From VFKI01 sp964647825 (GTDB lineage Bacteria; Pseudomonadota; Gammaproteobacteria; DSM-16500): a DNA stretch of 64,000 bases. The position numbers were made by a program, and so were the translations under genes. Shown one piece after another: positions 24,905-34,917 of the stretch. Under the pieces are notes generated by a model, which was given only the letters and a program-made list of their open reading frames with translations, was not told where the DNA came from and ran no database searches. Location of the stretch: positions 1 through 64,000 of the forward strand of contig CAZYJL010000006.1 in the NCBI GenBank assembly GCA_964647825.1. Direction: 5' to 3'. Positions within the stretch are counted from its first letter, which is position 1. Each line of letters opens with the position of its first letter.

Positions 24905-26130
24905 ACAGACACTCCCTTATCTTTTAATGCGATGAATGCTTCAGCCAAGACTGTTTTGATTGCGGCAATAACTGTATCGAGTTGATCCTGAGTAATGATT
25001 AAGGGTGGCGCAAGACGCACAACTGTACTATGCGTTTCTTTACTCAGCACACCCGCCTTTAGTAACCGCAGGCAAATCTCTCGAGCAGAATAATAACGTG
25101 GATTAATCGCAACGCCAATCAGCAATCCCTTACCTCGAACAGCAGTGACTAACGGCGAATCAAGCGCAACCAAAGCACGATAAAAATAGTCGCCTAACTC
25201 TGCCGCACGGGCGGATAAATTTTCTTCTTCAAGCACTTCTAATGCTTTCAATCCAACGGTTGCTGCCAAAGGATTACCACCAAAGGTGCTGCCATGATCG
25301 CCTGGTGTAAATACAGCCATGACATCACGACGCGTTAAAAAAAGAGAAACCGGCAACAAACCGCCTCCTAATGCTTTCCCGAGCACCAAGCCATCTGGTT
25401 TCACATTTTCGTGATCGCACGCCAGTAAACGCCCTGTCCGTCCCATGCCCGTTTGAATTTCATCCGCAATGAATAGCACATTGTTTTCACGACAAATCGT
25501 CGCACACGCCTGCAAATACCCTGCCGGCGGCACAATAATCCCTGCTTCGCCTTGAATGGGTTCTACCAAAAAAGCAGCTGTTTTCGGTGTGATGGCAGCG
25601 CGTAATGCATCTGCATCACCATAGGGAATAAAACGAAATCCGGGTGTAAATGGGCCAAAACCTGAGCGATATTGCGGTTCGGTCGACATGCTAATGACAG
25701 TTAGCGTCCGCCCATGAAAATTGCCTTCACAGACAATAATTTCCGCCTGATCCAGCGGCACATTTTTTTGTGTATAAGCCCATTTGCGTGCGGCTTTGAG
25801 CGCTGTCTCGACAGCTTCCACACCGGTATTCATTGGTAAAGCACAATCAAAGCCCGTGATAGTGCACGCCTTTTCAAGAAAAAAACCCAAACGATCTGTG
25901 TGGTACGCTCTCGAGACGACAGACAATGTTGCGGCTTGCGCGGTTAACGTGGCGACGAGTGCAGGATGACAATGGCCATGACTGACAGCAGAATACGCAC
26001 TCATCATATCAATGTAACGATTACCCGCATCATCCCAGACATACACACCCTCGCCACGCACGAGCACAACGGGCAAAGGCGCATAATTCTGAGCGCCATA
26101 CAGGTGTTCACGCTGAATAAACGTATTCAT
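24901..26130 (-). CDS. rocD: Ornithine aminotransferase
   Basis: PLP enzyme that converts ornithine and 2-oxoglutarate to glutamate-5-semialdehyde and glutamate. The 409-residue protein is a class III aminotransferase with an ornithine-aminotransferase-type N-terminus (GAQNYAPLPVVL), the PLP phosphate-binding NTGVEAVETALK, the DEIQTGMGRTG segment carrying the Asp that contacts the pyridine nitrogen, and the Schiff-base Lys in LGKALGGG. An AGGAAG ribosome site precedes the ATG. It is the first gene of the minus-strand run with sel1, lapA, lapB and dusA, an unusual grouping. Confidence 0.93.
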   Translation of the reverse strand: MNTFIQREHLYGAQNYAPLPVVLVRGEGVYVWDDAGNRYIDMMSAYSAVSHGHCHPALVATLTAQAATLSVVSRAYHTDRLGFFLEKACTITGFDCALPMNTGVEAVETALKAARKWAYTQKNVPLDQAEIIVCEGNFHGRTLTVISMSTEPQYRSGFGPFTPGFRFIPYGDADALRAAITPKTAAFLVEPIQGEAGIIVPPAGYLQACATICRENNVLFIADEIQTGMGRTGRLLACDHENVKPDGLVLGKALGGGLLPVSLFLTRRDVMAVFTPGDHGSTFGGNPLAATVGLKALEVLEEENLSARAAELGDYFYRALVALDSPLVTAVRGKGLLIGVAINPRYYSAREICLRLLKAGVLSKETHSTVVRLAPPLIITQDQLDTVIAAIKTVLAEAFIALKDKGVSV

Positions 26131-26238
26131 CGCACACTTCCTGCAGAAAAAGCTAACTTACATTGCGAAGCATAGGGCTAGCAAGCAATTCAACGGAATA
26201 TTAATTTATTTTTTAATAGATTGCTGAAAAAAATAAGA

Positions 26239-26411
26239 AGTGAGTGTTTCGTCAGATTCCGTCTCACAGAGCCCTCTTCAATTCAGGGCGGTAACCCCTG
26301 TGACGTTTTAGGCTTTCCTCTATTATCAAGGACTTGCTCACCACGTCTCAAGTGGGTTTCCTTCAGATTATCGTTATAGGTTCTGGACGAAAATCTGTCG
26401 AAAGCACTCAC
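26239..26411. repeat. Family E inverted-repeat element
   Basis: A 173-bp intergenic element. The left end AGTGAGTGTTTCGTCAGATT and the right end, reverse-complemented, AGTGAGTGCTTTCGACAGAT form imperfect inverted arms of about 25 bp. The inside has several GC-rich short hairpins (for example around GAGCCCTCTTCAATTCAGGG) and no open frame. Only one copy is in the window. The rest of the gap between rocD and the repeat gene (26131-26703) is AT-rich and holds nothing I can identify. Confidence 0.65.
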
Positions 26412-26703
26412 TACTGATTATAGGAGAAATCCGGAGATTTAATAGGGATAGTACGAACTTTTTTTAATATATTTTTGAAGAACCCGGTTCTCACAAAGCG
26501 TTTTTTATTTAACCATATGATTAATTTGAAAAATAGCGAGCTCTAGAGCGCAGTGCAACAAATGCTTTTCCAAAACCATCCCATAGAGATTCAAATAGAG
26601 CTTCTACTGGCTATACACATTTTATTAGTAGAAAATAATTTAATCCAAAATGATGAGTAAAAAATTCTCGCAATGAAAGAAATAAAGAAAGGATGCAAAC
26701 CTA

Positions 26704-27690
26704 ATGTTTAATTCTTATCAAACTGCAGCTCTCACCGAATTAAACGCGTACGGCTTAACTAACGAACACCTCATTAATTTAGTCACTTATCCATTCAATA
26801 AAAATGATTCACGATATTTTGACTTCGCACATCAAAACGCACTCATTTATCTTGTCAAAGAAAAAAAATTTTCTATATCAGATGCGCTCACTGAAATCCG
26901 TGAAACAACGATTGATGAAGCGGCAGGCATAACAAAAGGGCTGGGGCGTAAACACGTTTTAGATTTAAATAGATATCAAATAGCAAGCCTACTTGCTTTC
27001 CAAGCAGACGGATTAACACGCGAGCATCTCCTCAATTTAAAGACCTACTCCTTTGATAGAAGCAGAACACCCACTTTCACGCACGATCACTATTGTGCGT
27101 TAGTTTCTCTTATCAAAGAAAGAAAATTTTCTCTCTCAGACGCGCTTGCTGAAATCCATGAAACAACAAGCAACGAAGCGTTTGGCATTCATCGAGGACT
27201 AAATCGTAAACACGTTTTTGATTTAAATTCATACCAAATAGCAAGCTTACTTGCTTTCCGAGCAGACGGGTTAACGCGCGAGCATCTCGTCAGTCTAAAA
27301 ACTTATGCTTTTGATAGAGATGATGACTCGATTTGTTTTGAGGAAACGCACTTTGATACATTATTTTATCTTATCAAAGAAAGAAATTTTTCTGTCTTGG
27401 ACGCACTTGCTGCAATCAGTGAAATGACGATAGATGAAGCAAAAGGCATTGCACAAGGGTTGGCGCGTGAACAAGTTTTTGGTTTAACTGCTTACCAAAT
27501 AACAACTTTAGCTGTTTTATATAAAGATGGTTTAACACGTGAACATTTACTTGCTTTGCAGACAGAAGACCCGAATAACGACAGAATACCCACTTTGGAA
27601 GACAGTCACCATGATGCATCCATGTTTCTCATCAAAGAAAAAAATTCACCCTCTCTGACGCGCTTGCTGAAATTCGTGAAACCACAATAA
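26704..27690 (+). CDS. Tandem-repeat protein, frameshifted near the 3' end
   Basis: A 328-codon frame made of four repeats of about 80 residues. Each has the order YQ-x2-(S/T)L, GLTREHLL-x-L-x-T, a His-containing segment, LIKE(R/K)-x-FS-x2-DAL-x-EI and a GL-x-R-x-HV linker. Such helical arrays occur in proteins of amoeba-associated bacteria, where some are effectors; I cannot name the family. At 27638-27644 a run of seven A changes the frame. With one more A the fourth repeat continues normally (FTLSDALAEIRETT) and the protein would run to 27833, 376 residues, with a Pro/Glu-rich tail. So this is a pseudogene, a slippage gene or a sequencing error. Confidence 0.75.
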   Translation: MFNSYQTAALTELNAYGLTNEHLINLVTYPFNKNDSRYFDFAHQNALIYLVKEKKFSISDALTEIRETTIDEAAGITKGLGRKHVLDLNRYQIASLLAFQADGLTREHLLNLKTYSFDRSRTPTFTHDHYCALVSLIKERKFSLSDALAEIHETTSNEAFGIHRGLNRKHVFDLNSYQIASLLAFRADGLTREHLVSLKTYAFDRDDDSICFEETHFDTLFYLIKERNFSVLDALAAISEMTIDEAKGIAQGLAREQVFGLTAYQITTLAVLYKDGLTREHLLALQTEDPNNDRIPTLEDSHHDASMFLIKEKNSPSLTRLLKFVKPQ

Positions 27691-28004
27691 AAGAAACAAA
27701 AACGCTATTACAGCATGATAAAAATCTATCCGCATCGCGACTTAGTAGTACGCCAAGCACGCTATTTGCAACCACGCCTGCGCCGGTGGAAGAAAAAAAA
27801 GAAGAACCCACTTTCAGACCCACTCATTCATAAAACCAAAAACCACTTCCCCTAAAACATCAATCCATATCTGGTAAATTATAGAAAACATCCATCTTAA
27901 CTCACTCGAATTCAATGTCTGACACACTCTGCATTGCCAAACAATCCACAATCGTTTCTTTCGAGTTTACTCATTGTCCATCATCGCCAACTGTCATTTA
28001 TTTT

Positions 28005-28628
28005 TCACTCCAACCCGTCCACACTTCCCTTACCAATACGTAAAATTTCTAACTTACTCGCTGTTAAACTGATCACGGTGGTTGGCAGTAAACTGACTTC
28101 ACCACTCTCAATGACCAAATCGACTTTACCCATAAATGCGCTATAAATATCGCGCGCATCAACATAACGGCTGGTTTCATCCTCAGAAGCAACTAATGAA
28201 ACACTCATTAAAGGCTCATGTAATTCAGCCAACAACGCCATAATCATGACTGAATCAGGAATCCGTAAACCGATCGTTTGACGCTTCGGTTGCAGTAAGC
28301 GTTTCGGCACTTCACGCGTTGCTGGCAAAATAAACGTATACGGACCCGGCGTATGGGCTTTTAAAAAACGAAAGGTTGGATTATCTACCACCGCGTAGGT
28401 ACCAATATCAGACAAGTCTCGACACACTAAAGTAAAATAATGTGCCTCGGTTAAATCCCGCAATTGCCGAATGCGTTCAACAGCCTTCGCATCACCTAAC
28501 TTACAGCCAATCGCATACGCGGCATCCGTTGGGTAAATCACCACTCCACCCGCTTCGAGCAAGCGTACCGCCTCACGAATCAATCGCATTTGCGGGTTTT
28601 CTGGGTGAATTGAAAAAAACTGTGTCAT
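28005..28628 (-). CDS. yciO: YciO/Sua5/YrdC-family protein
   Basis: A 207-residue protein of the YrdC-like RNA-binding fold, which includes the threonylcarbamoyl-AMP synthases of tRNA t6A synthesis. The family core is visible in GGVVIYPTDAAYAIGC, the KRQTIGLRIPD segment and the PTTVISL end motif. Its length and single domain fit YciO rather than Sua5. YciO has weak or no t6A activity in E. coli, so the role here is uncertain. It is transcribed divergently from rlmD. Confidence 0.9.
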   Translation of the reverse strand: MTQFFSIHPENPQMRLIREAVRLLEAGGVVIYPTDAAYAIGCKLGDAKAVERIRQLRDLTEAHYFTLVCRDLSDIGTYAVVDNPTFRFLKAHTPGPYTFILPATREVPKRLLQPKRQTIGLRIPDSVMIMALLAELHEPLMSVSLVASEDETSRYVDARDIYSAFMGKVDLVIESGEVSLLPTTVISLTASKLEILRIGKGSVDGLE

Positions 28629-28715
28629 TGGCGACTGTCCCTACTACATTTACATTCATCCTGCTACTATACGCGGTTATTATAATAACAACGTTAACTA
28701 GACAGAAAAAAACCC

Positions 28716-30077
28716 ATGCCACTTCATCCTATCACCGCCACCATCGCCTCACTAACACATGATGGCCGCGGCATAACCAACATTGAAGGTAAAACAACCT
28801 TTGTCAATGGTGCCTTACCAGGCGAACAAGTCACCCTTAAAATAACCAGAAAAAATCGTCGACACAATGAAGCTGAAGTGATCGACATTCTCACGCCATC
28901 GCCCGACAGGATCACCCCGATCTGCCCACACGCAGCCATTTGCGGTGGCTGCAGCATGCAACACGTGCATGACGACGCACAAGTCGCATGGAAAACACAC
29001 ACATTACGCGAACAATTACAGCACTTTGGCAAAGTCACACCCGACACATGGTTGCCACCCTTAACGGGTCAGACAGCAGGTTACCGCAGAAAAGCGCGCC
29101 TCGGTGTGCGCTATGTTTTTAAAAAAGAAAAATTATTAGTTGGCTTTCGTGAAAAATCGAGCAATTATCTGGCTGATATCACAAATTGCATGGTACTCGA
29201 TCCACGTATCGGTCAAAAATTATTAGCACTCTCTGCCTGCATCCGTGAACTCGACTGTTATACAGAGATTCCTCAAGTAGAAGTTGCCGCCGATGATCAT
29301 ACCGTTGCCTTAGTCTTTCGCCACATGACAGATTTATCCGCCGCAGATTTAGCCCGTTTACGTCAATTTGGCGAAACGCATCACTTTCAAATTTGGTTAC
29401 AGCCTAACGCGCCGGCAGCGATTCACAAATTATATCCAGAGACACCAGATGAATGGCTACACTACCCATTAACCGATTTTGATCTCGACATGCGCTTTCA
29501 TCCGCTCGATTTCACACAAGTGAACCATGCGATTAATCCACGCATGATTCAACAGGCAATTGCATTACTAGAACTCACTTCGCAAGATGACATACTTGAT
29601 CTTTTTTGTGGCCTTGGTAATTTCACACTACCAATTGCGCGTTATGCAAAACACGTCACGGGGATTGAAGGTAGTCAACAAATGGTAAATCGCGCGACAG
29701 AAAATGCCGCTCGCAACCACATCACAAACACCCATTTTATTGCAGCGAATTTAATGGCGCCTGACAAAAAAGACATGCCATGGCTGACTAAGCGTTACGA
29801 TAAAATCCTATTGGATCCGCCCCGCAGCGGCGCAAAAGAAATCATTCCTTTCCTCCCTGCCACCGGCTGCCAACGCATTGTCTATGTCTCTTGCCACCCA
29901 GCAACACTCGCGCGCGATGCCGGCGAACTTGTGCATACGCACGGCTATCATTTAGCCGCAGTCGGCGCCATCAATATGTTCCCTCATACTAGTCATATTG
30001 AAGCCATTGCGCTTTTTACTCTCCCGCACAGGAAAGGTTCCAATGGTCACCATCAACACAAAACGTCTGCCCGCTAG
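28716..30077 (+). CDS. rlmD: 23S rRNA (uracil-1939-C5) methyltransferase
   Basis: SAM-dependent enzyme that makes m5U1939 in 23S rRNA. The 453-residue protein has an N-terminal TRAM RNA-binding domain, the iron-sulfur cysteines in CPHAAICGGC plus a later Cys in TNCMVL, the SAM-binding LDLFCGLGNF, and the catalytic Cys in VSCHPATLARD. It overlaps relA by 35 bases. The order rlmD-relA next to barA is conserved in gammaproteobacteria. Confidence 0.95.
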   Translation: MPLHPITATIASLTHDGRGITNIEGKTTFVNGALPGEQVTLKITRKNRRHNEAEVIDILTPSPDRITPICPHAAICGGCSMQHVHDDAQVAWKTHTLREQLQHFGKVTPDTWLPPLTGQTAGYRRKARLGVRYVFKKEKLLVGFREKSSNYLADITNCMVLDPRIGQKLLALSACIRELDCYTEIPQVEVAADDHTVALVFRHMTDLSAADLARLRQFGETHHFQIWLQPNAPAAIHKLYPETPDEWLHYPLTDFDLDMRFHPLDFTQVNHAINPRMIQQAIALLELTSQDDILDLFCGLGNFTLPIARYAKHVTGIEGSQQMVNRATENAARNHITNTHFIAANLMAPDKKDMPWLTKRYDKILLDPPRSGAKEIIPFLPATGCQRIVYVSCHPATLARDAGELVHTHGYHLAAVGAINMFPHTSHIEAIALFTLPHRKGSNGHHQHKTSAR

Positions 30078-31842
30078 CAATGCCGACACAGCGAGCTGGT
30101 TAGCGTATTTCAAACAGCGCCCAGGTATCGGCACACTTGAAATGGCTATGATTGAACGTGCGACGGAATTTGTGATTGCACAAGGTCCTGTTCTCACGAC
30201 ATTTTACGGACAATCGTGTTTAACACACGGTTTTGAAATTGCCGATATTTTAATTGACATGCATTTAGATGCACACTCCCTTGCGGCAGCGATCATCGTG
30301 AGTACCACACGTAAATTGCAATTAGCACCGGAAATTATCACCGCTGCTTTAGGTGAACCGGTGACACAACTCGTTAAAAATGTTTTACAAATGGATACAC
30401 TTGATAGATTGGAAGCGCGTGGCCAATTACAACTAGATCGATTACGAAAAACTTTTTTAGCGATGGCATCCGATGTGCGCGCTATTTTAATTCGTCTTGC
30501 CGAAAGAACGTGCTTAATGCGCGCGATCAAACATCTACCACCGGTTGAGCGTCAATACTTTGCCAAACAAACCATGGATATTTATGCACCCTTAGCCAAC
30601 CGTCTAGGCATCGGTCAAATTAAATGGGAATTAGAAGATTGTGCATTTCATTTTCTTGAGCCTGTTATTTACAAAAAAATTGCGGATTTTCTAGCAGAAA
30701 AAAGAATTGATCGTGAAAAACGCATTGCGGATATTGTGTCATTTCTAACAGAAAAACTTTCGCAAGCAGGCATTCAAGCAACATTGTATGGACGCGCAAA
30801 ACATATTCACAGCATTCATTTAAAAGCATTACGCAAACAAGTGCATTACGATCAAATTTATGACTATAGCGCCTTGCGTATTCTCGTGAACACCATTCCA
30901 GACTGTTATGCTGCACTGAGTTTAATTCACTCGCTGTTTCATCCGATCGCTGAAGAATTTGATGATTATATTAGTCATCCCAAACCGAATGGCTATCGCT
31001 CTATTCATACTGCTGTCACCGACGCAGAACAAAAATTATTTGAAATCCAAATTCGCACATTTGCAATCCATGAAGAAGCCGAACACGGTGTGGCAGCGCA
31101 CTGGCTATACAAAGAAGCGCGCACCATTGAAGCAGAACAAGAAGCTAAAATTCGTTTAGTACGGCAATTGCTTGATTGGCAACGTGATCTGACGCAAGAA
31201 ATACCCTCGTCAGAAAAAAAGAACCTACTCGATGATACTGTCTATGTTTTTACACCCATGGGCGACATTATTGATTTACCGCAAGGTGCCACCGCACTGG
31301 ATTTTGCATATCGTATTCATACTTCCCTTGGACATCGTTGCCGTGGCGCCAAAATTCGCGGGCAAATTACACCGCTGACCCGCCCACTACAAACAGGTGA
31401 CGTTGTTGAAATTATGACAGTTGCACAAGGTGAACCCAGTCGTGATTGGCTCAACGTTCACGCTGGTTATCTCAAAACTTCGCACGCCAAATCAAAGGTC
31501 GCGCACTGGTTTCGACAAAAAACAGGATTGCCAACACTCACCACAGAACAGACAAAATCGCCACCCTCACAAAAGAAAATATCAAAACAACGCGCACCAA
31601 CTCCTTCTCTTGAAAAAACAACGCCACTAAAAACCACACCGCCAATGATCGAAGGCGTAGGGAATCTACTAACTCGCATTGCGGGTTGCTGCAAACCTGT
31701 TCCTGATCAGGAAATCATAGGGTATATTACTCTCGGTCGTGGTGTGTCAATTCATCGCAAAGACTGCGGGAACATTCGTCATACTGCCACATCACGCCAC
31801 CAACGCATGATACCTGTAACATGGGCAGGAAAAAGGCGGTAA
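30043..31842 (+). CDS. relA: (p)ppGpp synthetase RelA, short form
   Basis: Makes (p)ppGpp from GTP/GDP and ATP when uncharged tRNA reaches the ribosome. From the ATG at 30043 (AGGAAAGG upstream) the protein is 599 residues, against 744 in E. coli. The pseudo-hydrolase domain lacks the HD pair. The synthetase domain has the RelA-type EFDD motif and PKPNGYRSIHTAV. The TGS domain and the cysteine region (IAGCCKPVP, HRKDC) are present. The helical region between TGS and the Cys domain is largely replaced by a Lys/Pro/Thr-rich linker, and the C-terminal ACT/RRM domain is absent because the stop shares a base with the barA ATG. Confidence 0.92.
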   Translation: MVTINTKRLPASNADTASWLAYFKQRPGIGTLEMAMIERATEFVIAQGPVLTTFYGQSCLTHGFEIADILIDMHLDAHSLAAAIIVSTTRKLQLAPEIITAALGEPVTQLVKNVLQMDTLDRLEARGQLQLDRLRKTFLAMASDVRAILIRLAERTCLMRAIKHLPPVERQYFAKQTMDIYAPLANRLGIGQIKWELEDCAFHFLEPVIYKKIADFLAEKRIDREKRIADIVSFLTEKLSQAGIQATLYGRAKHIHSIHLKALRKQVHYDQIYDYSALRILVNTIPDCYAALSLIHSLFHPIAEEFDDYISHPKPNGYRSIHTAVTDAEQKLFEIQIRTFAIHEEAEHGVAAHWLYKEARTIEAEQEAKIRLVRQLLDWQRDLTQEIPSSEKKNLLDDTVYVFTPMGDIIDLPQGATALDFAYRIHTSLGHRCRGAKIRGQITPLTRPLQTGDVVEIMTVAQGEPSRDWLNVHAGYLKTSHAKSKVAHWFRQKTGLPTLTTEQTKSPPSQKKISKQRAPTPSLEKTTPLKTTPPMIEGVGNLLTRIAGCCKPVPDQEIIGYITLGRGVSIHRKDCGNIRHTATSRHQRMIPVTWAGKRR

Positions 31843-34571
31843 TGATCAAAACGATGCAAGCACGCATACTCGCTATTTCACTCATTCCCAATATGGTGAT
31901 TGCATTTTTACTCAGCATTTATATTATTCATTATTCACTCACTACTGCAGAAGATACGCTACACTCGCAAGGCGAGTCTGTCCTTTTACACATTTTACAT
32001 GACAGCAAACTCGCGTTACAAAAAAAAGATCGTCATGCGTTGTATGAAATCACCCGTTTTTTTATGGAAGAAAAAGGGTTAAGCGCCATTACTTTTTTTA
32101 GTCCTCAACAAAAAGTGCTCGCTTATAGTGGTCGTTATGATCCTACATTATTCAAAAACATTTCATTTGATAAAAAAGAAATTTCTATTTATGAAAATCT
32201 AGATACCCTCACTTTTATTACACCGGTTATCCAAGATAACAATCTCGATCTAGCTAACGCTGCAACTTGGCAACAAAAAGAACCCTTCGTTGGCTGGATT
32301 TCCATTACAATTTCAAAAACAGACACATTATTAACTGAATATCGCACGATTATTATCACACTGACGTTACTCATGATCGGCCTATTGATGAGTATCTATT
32401 TCACTCGACGTACAACTCATTGGCTAAAAAAACCCTATATTCGCCTCCAAAATGCGATACAAAAAATTAGTGAAGGCCACCCTGAAACACGTATTTATCC
32501 CTTATCAGAAGGTAAAGTTGGCGAAGTAGAAGCAACACTCAACCGATTAGCGGCAATCCTGGAACAAACGAGAGATCGTCTTGAAAGAAAAATTGCTCGC
32601 ACAGATGCAGAACTGCAGTCAGCCACACAAACCATTGAAGCGCAAAGTACCGCTTTAATTCGTGCACAAAAGAAAATACACGATGCCGCCCGTAATAAAT
32701 CTATTTTAATGACCAACATGAGCCATGAAATCCGCACACCTATGAACGGTATCATGGGTTTTACAAGTCTTTTATTAGAAACGGACCTCACCCAAATACA
32801 ACGTAATTATTTAGTCACGATTCAAAAATCTGCTCTCAATTTATTAAATCTTGTTAATAATATTCTTGATTTTTCACGTCTCGATGCAGGCGAATTACAA
32901 TTAGAACAAATTCCTTTTAGCCTGCACGATTGTATTGACGATGTTCTGAGTATTCTCTCGCCGTTAGCAAACGCAAAACAATTGGAATTTACCGCACTAA
33001 TTGATAAAACAATTCCTCGACAAATCTTAGGCGATCCATTACGTTTGCGACAAATTATTACAAACCTCGCCTCTAATGCAATTAAATTTACCGAACAAGG
33101 TGAAGTCATTATTCGCGCCACCGCGGAAAAAGAAACAACTAAAATCGTTAAATTACGCATCAGTATCACCGATACTGGATTAGGTTTATCACCTCAAGTA
33201 CGTAAACGTATTTTTCGTGCTTTTCAACAAGCCGATACGAGTATTGCAAGAAAACATGGTGGCACCGGTCTTGGGTTAGCCATTTCGAAAAAACTAGTTG
33301 ATCAGATGGCTGGCAAGATAGGCCTTGATAGTGAAGAAGGCAAAGGATCCACTTTTTGGTTAACATTCTCGGCTGAAAAAAGCGATGCAACAGCCACAAC
33401 GATGACGGAAACCGCCTCTTTTCCGAATCATATTTTTTATGTATACGATACACACCCGATAACACGTGAAGCAATTTGCACCATTCTGCAAGACTGGCAA
33501 GCAACGGCTTATAGCTTCAGTACGCGCGAAGCATTGATCAAAAAACTTGAAGAACTTCCAACAAACAATCCTCCATCAAATCTCATTGTGATCACGCATT
33601 GTCATGCATCACACACTGAAAACGAAAAAAATGATCTACATAAAATTCGTCATCTCTTTCATGGGCCATTAATTATCACCACTTATGGCGCAGAACAACG
33701 CATTATTAATCAACTTCTCTCTGCGGGTGCAACGCTTTGTCTTGCCAAACCCATTACACGGCACGCGCTGTTAAATACACTTTGCAAACTTAACTTACTC
33801 GCAAAAAATACCTTCCTCGCAGAAAAAAACACAGCAACCCTATCAAACAAAACCATTCTCTGCGTTGACGACAATATCCATAATGCGACATTACTAAAAG
33901 AATTGCTTACGCGTACTGATATCAAGACTGTCATCGTGCAAACGGGTCTAGAAGCCATTAAATATGCACAACAGCAATCTTTCGATTTAATTTTAATGGA
34001 TTTACAAATGCCTAATATGAGTGGCGCGGAAACGCTCATACATATACGCGAAACAACACGCAATACACACACTCCTATTATTGCGCTTTCTGCACATATT
34101 GATGAAAAGGAAAAACGTAAGCTTGCCACGCAAGGCTTTAATGATTGGCTCACCAAACCAATGACACATTCTGTCTTCTTTGCAACACTGCAGAAATGGT
34201 TAAATAAACACTATTCACCACTTACCTTGGACACTCCCCAAAAACCTATGCAAACAGAACAAAATAAACTACAAGAAAAAAATATGATCAATGAAATGTT
34301 AACATTCTTAATGACTACACTATCTGATGATCTCGCACAAATACAATCTACATTACAAAAACATGATTTTGCTGAAGCACAAAAATACGTGCATCGTTTA
34401 CACGGTGCTGTTTGCTACTGTGATGTGCCACCACTGAAAGATAAAATTGCTGCACTCGAAAGTGCTTTGAAAAAACAAGAAAACATCACCACACTGCTTG
34501 CATTATTTTCTGCTGTTAAGGAAGAAAGTCAAAAACTATTAGACAAAGAAAATAATAAACAACCGTGTTAA
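31842..34571 (+). CDS. barA: BarA-type hybrid sensor histidine kinase
   Basis: Inner-membrane three-part phosphorelay kinase that works with a UvrY/GacA/LetA-type regulator. The 909-residue protein has a TM helix near the N-terminus, a periplasmic sensor loop, a second TM at about 167-187, HAMP, HisKA with His295 in NMSHEIRTPMNG, an HATPase domain (GTGLGLAISKKLV), a degenerate receiver-like segment, a receiver with Asp720 in LILMDLQMPNMSG, and an Hpt domain with His854 in HRLHGAV. In Legionella the equivalent LetS switches the transmissive phase. The start shares one base with the relA stop. Confidence 0.93.
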   Translation: MIKTMQARILAISLIPNMVIAFLLSIYIIHYSLTTAEDTLHSQGESVLLHILHDSKLALQKKDRHALYEITRFFMEEKGLSAITFFSPQQKVLAYSGRYDPTLFKNISFDKKEISIYENLDTLTFITPVIQDNNLDLANAATWQQKEPFVGWISITISKTDTLLTEYRTIIITLTLLMIGLLMSIYFTRRTTHWLKKPYIRLQNAIQKISEGHPETRIYPLSEGKVGEVEATLNRLAAILEQTRDRLERKIARTDAELQSATQTIEAQSTALIRAQKKIHDAARNKSILMTNMSHEIRTPMNGIMGFTSLLLETDLTQIQRNYLVTIQKSALNLLNLVNNILDFSRLDAGELQLEQIPFSLHDCIDDVLSILSPLANAKQLEFTALIDKTIPRQILGDPLRLRQIITNLASNAIKFTEQGEVIIRATAEKETTKIVKLRISITDTGLGLSPQVRKRIFRAFQQADTSIARKHGGTGLGLAISKKLVDQMAGKIGLDSEEGKGSTFWLTFSAEKSDATATTMTETASFPNHIFYVYDTHPITREAICTILQDWQATAYSFSTREALIKKLEELPTNNPPSNLIVITHCHASHTENEKNDLHKIRHLFHGPLIITTYGAEQRIINQLLSAGATLCLAKPITRHALLNTLCKLNLLAKNTFLAEKNTATLSNKTILCVDDNIHNATLLKELLTRTDIKTVIVQTGLEAIKYAQQQSFDLILMDLQMPNMSGAETLIHIRETTRNTHTPIIALSAHIDEKEKRKLATQGFNDWLTKPMTHSVFFATLQKWLNKHYSPLTLDTPQKPMQTEQNKLQEKNMINEMLTFLMTTLSDDLAQIQSTLQKHDFAEAQKYVHRLHGAVCYCDVPPLKDKIAALESALKKQENITTLLALFSAVKEESQKLLDKENNKQPC

Positions 34572-34707
34572 TTTTATAGCAGACAAGTATATGATTTTAT
34601 TAATAAAAAATTATTTTTGAAAAAATTATCAATATAATCAGCAAGATACAAAATTCATGTTTTATGAATAAAATCATTAAGTTGTCTCAAAAAAAGCCGT
34701 GAGACAC

Positions 34708-34917
34708 AGGGCTACCTCATATAAAATGATCTTTTTCTGAACTATTTTTAACAAAAGAAGCTGTCATACCGCGCTTTATGCGCGGTATCCAGTCTCTTTA
34801 TCTATCATTTTCTGGATCCCGCGGATAAACCGCGGGATGACAAGATTTTGCTAGTTAATTTTTTGATCAAAAACCAAATTAATATAAGAAAAATATCAAT
34901 TTATATGAGGTGGCCCT
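34708..34917. repeat. Family B inverted-repeat element, copy B1
   Basis: A 210-bp element between barA and the convergent CNNM gene. The arms are AGGGCTACCTCATATAAAAT and, reverse-complemented, AGGGCCACCTCATATAAATT. Both ends are flanked by the same direct sequence GCCGTGAGACA. It carries two GC-rich palindromes of family C in opposite orientation. Confidence 0.82.
34762..34842. repeat. Pair of family C palindromes inside B1
   Basis: The first unit, at 34762-34792, is a stem CCGCG...CGCGG with a CTTTATG-type loop, starting TGTCATACC. The second, at 34812-34842, is the same unit inverted with stem CCCGCGG...CCGCGGG. The same pair occurs at 46991-47069. Similar roughly 31-bp palindromes are widespread in bacterial genomes. 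They could act as terminators for barA and the convergent gene. Confidence 0.75.

Noticed and set aside
26239..26411. Group II intron or IS200/IS605 (TnpB-associated) end
   Set aside because: No domain V motif, no TnpB frame and no clear omega-RNA structure could be recognised.
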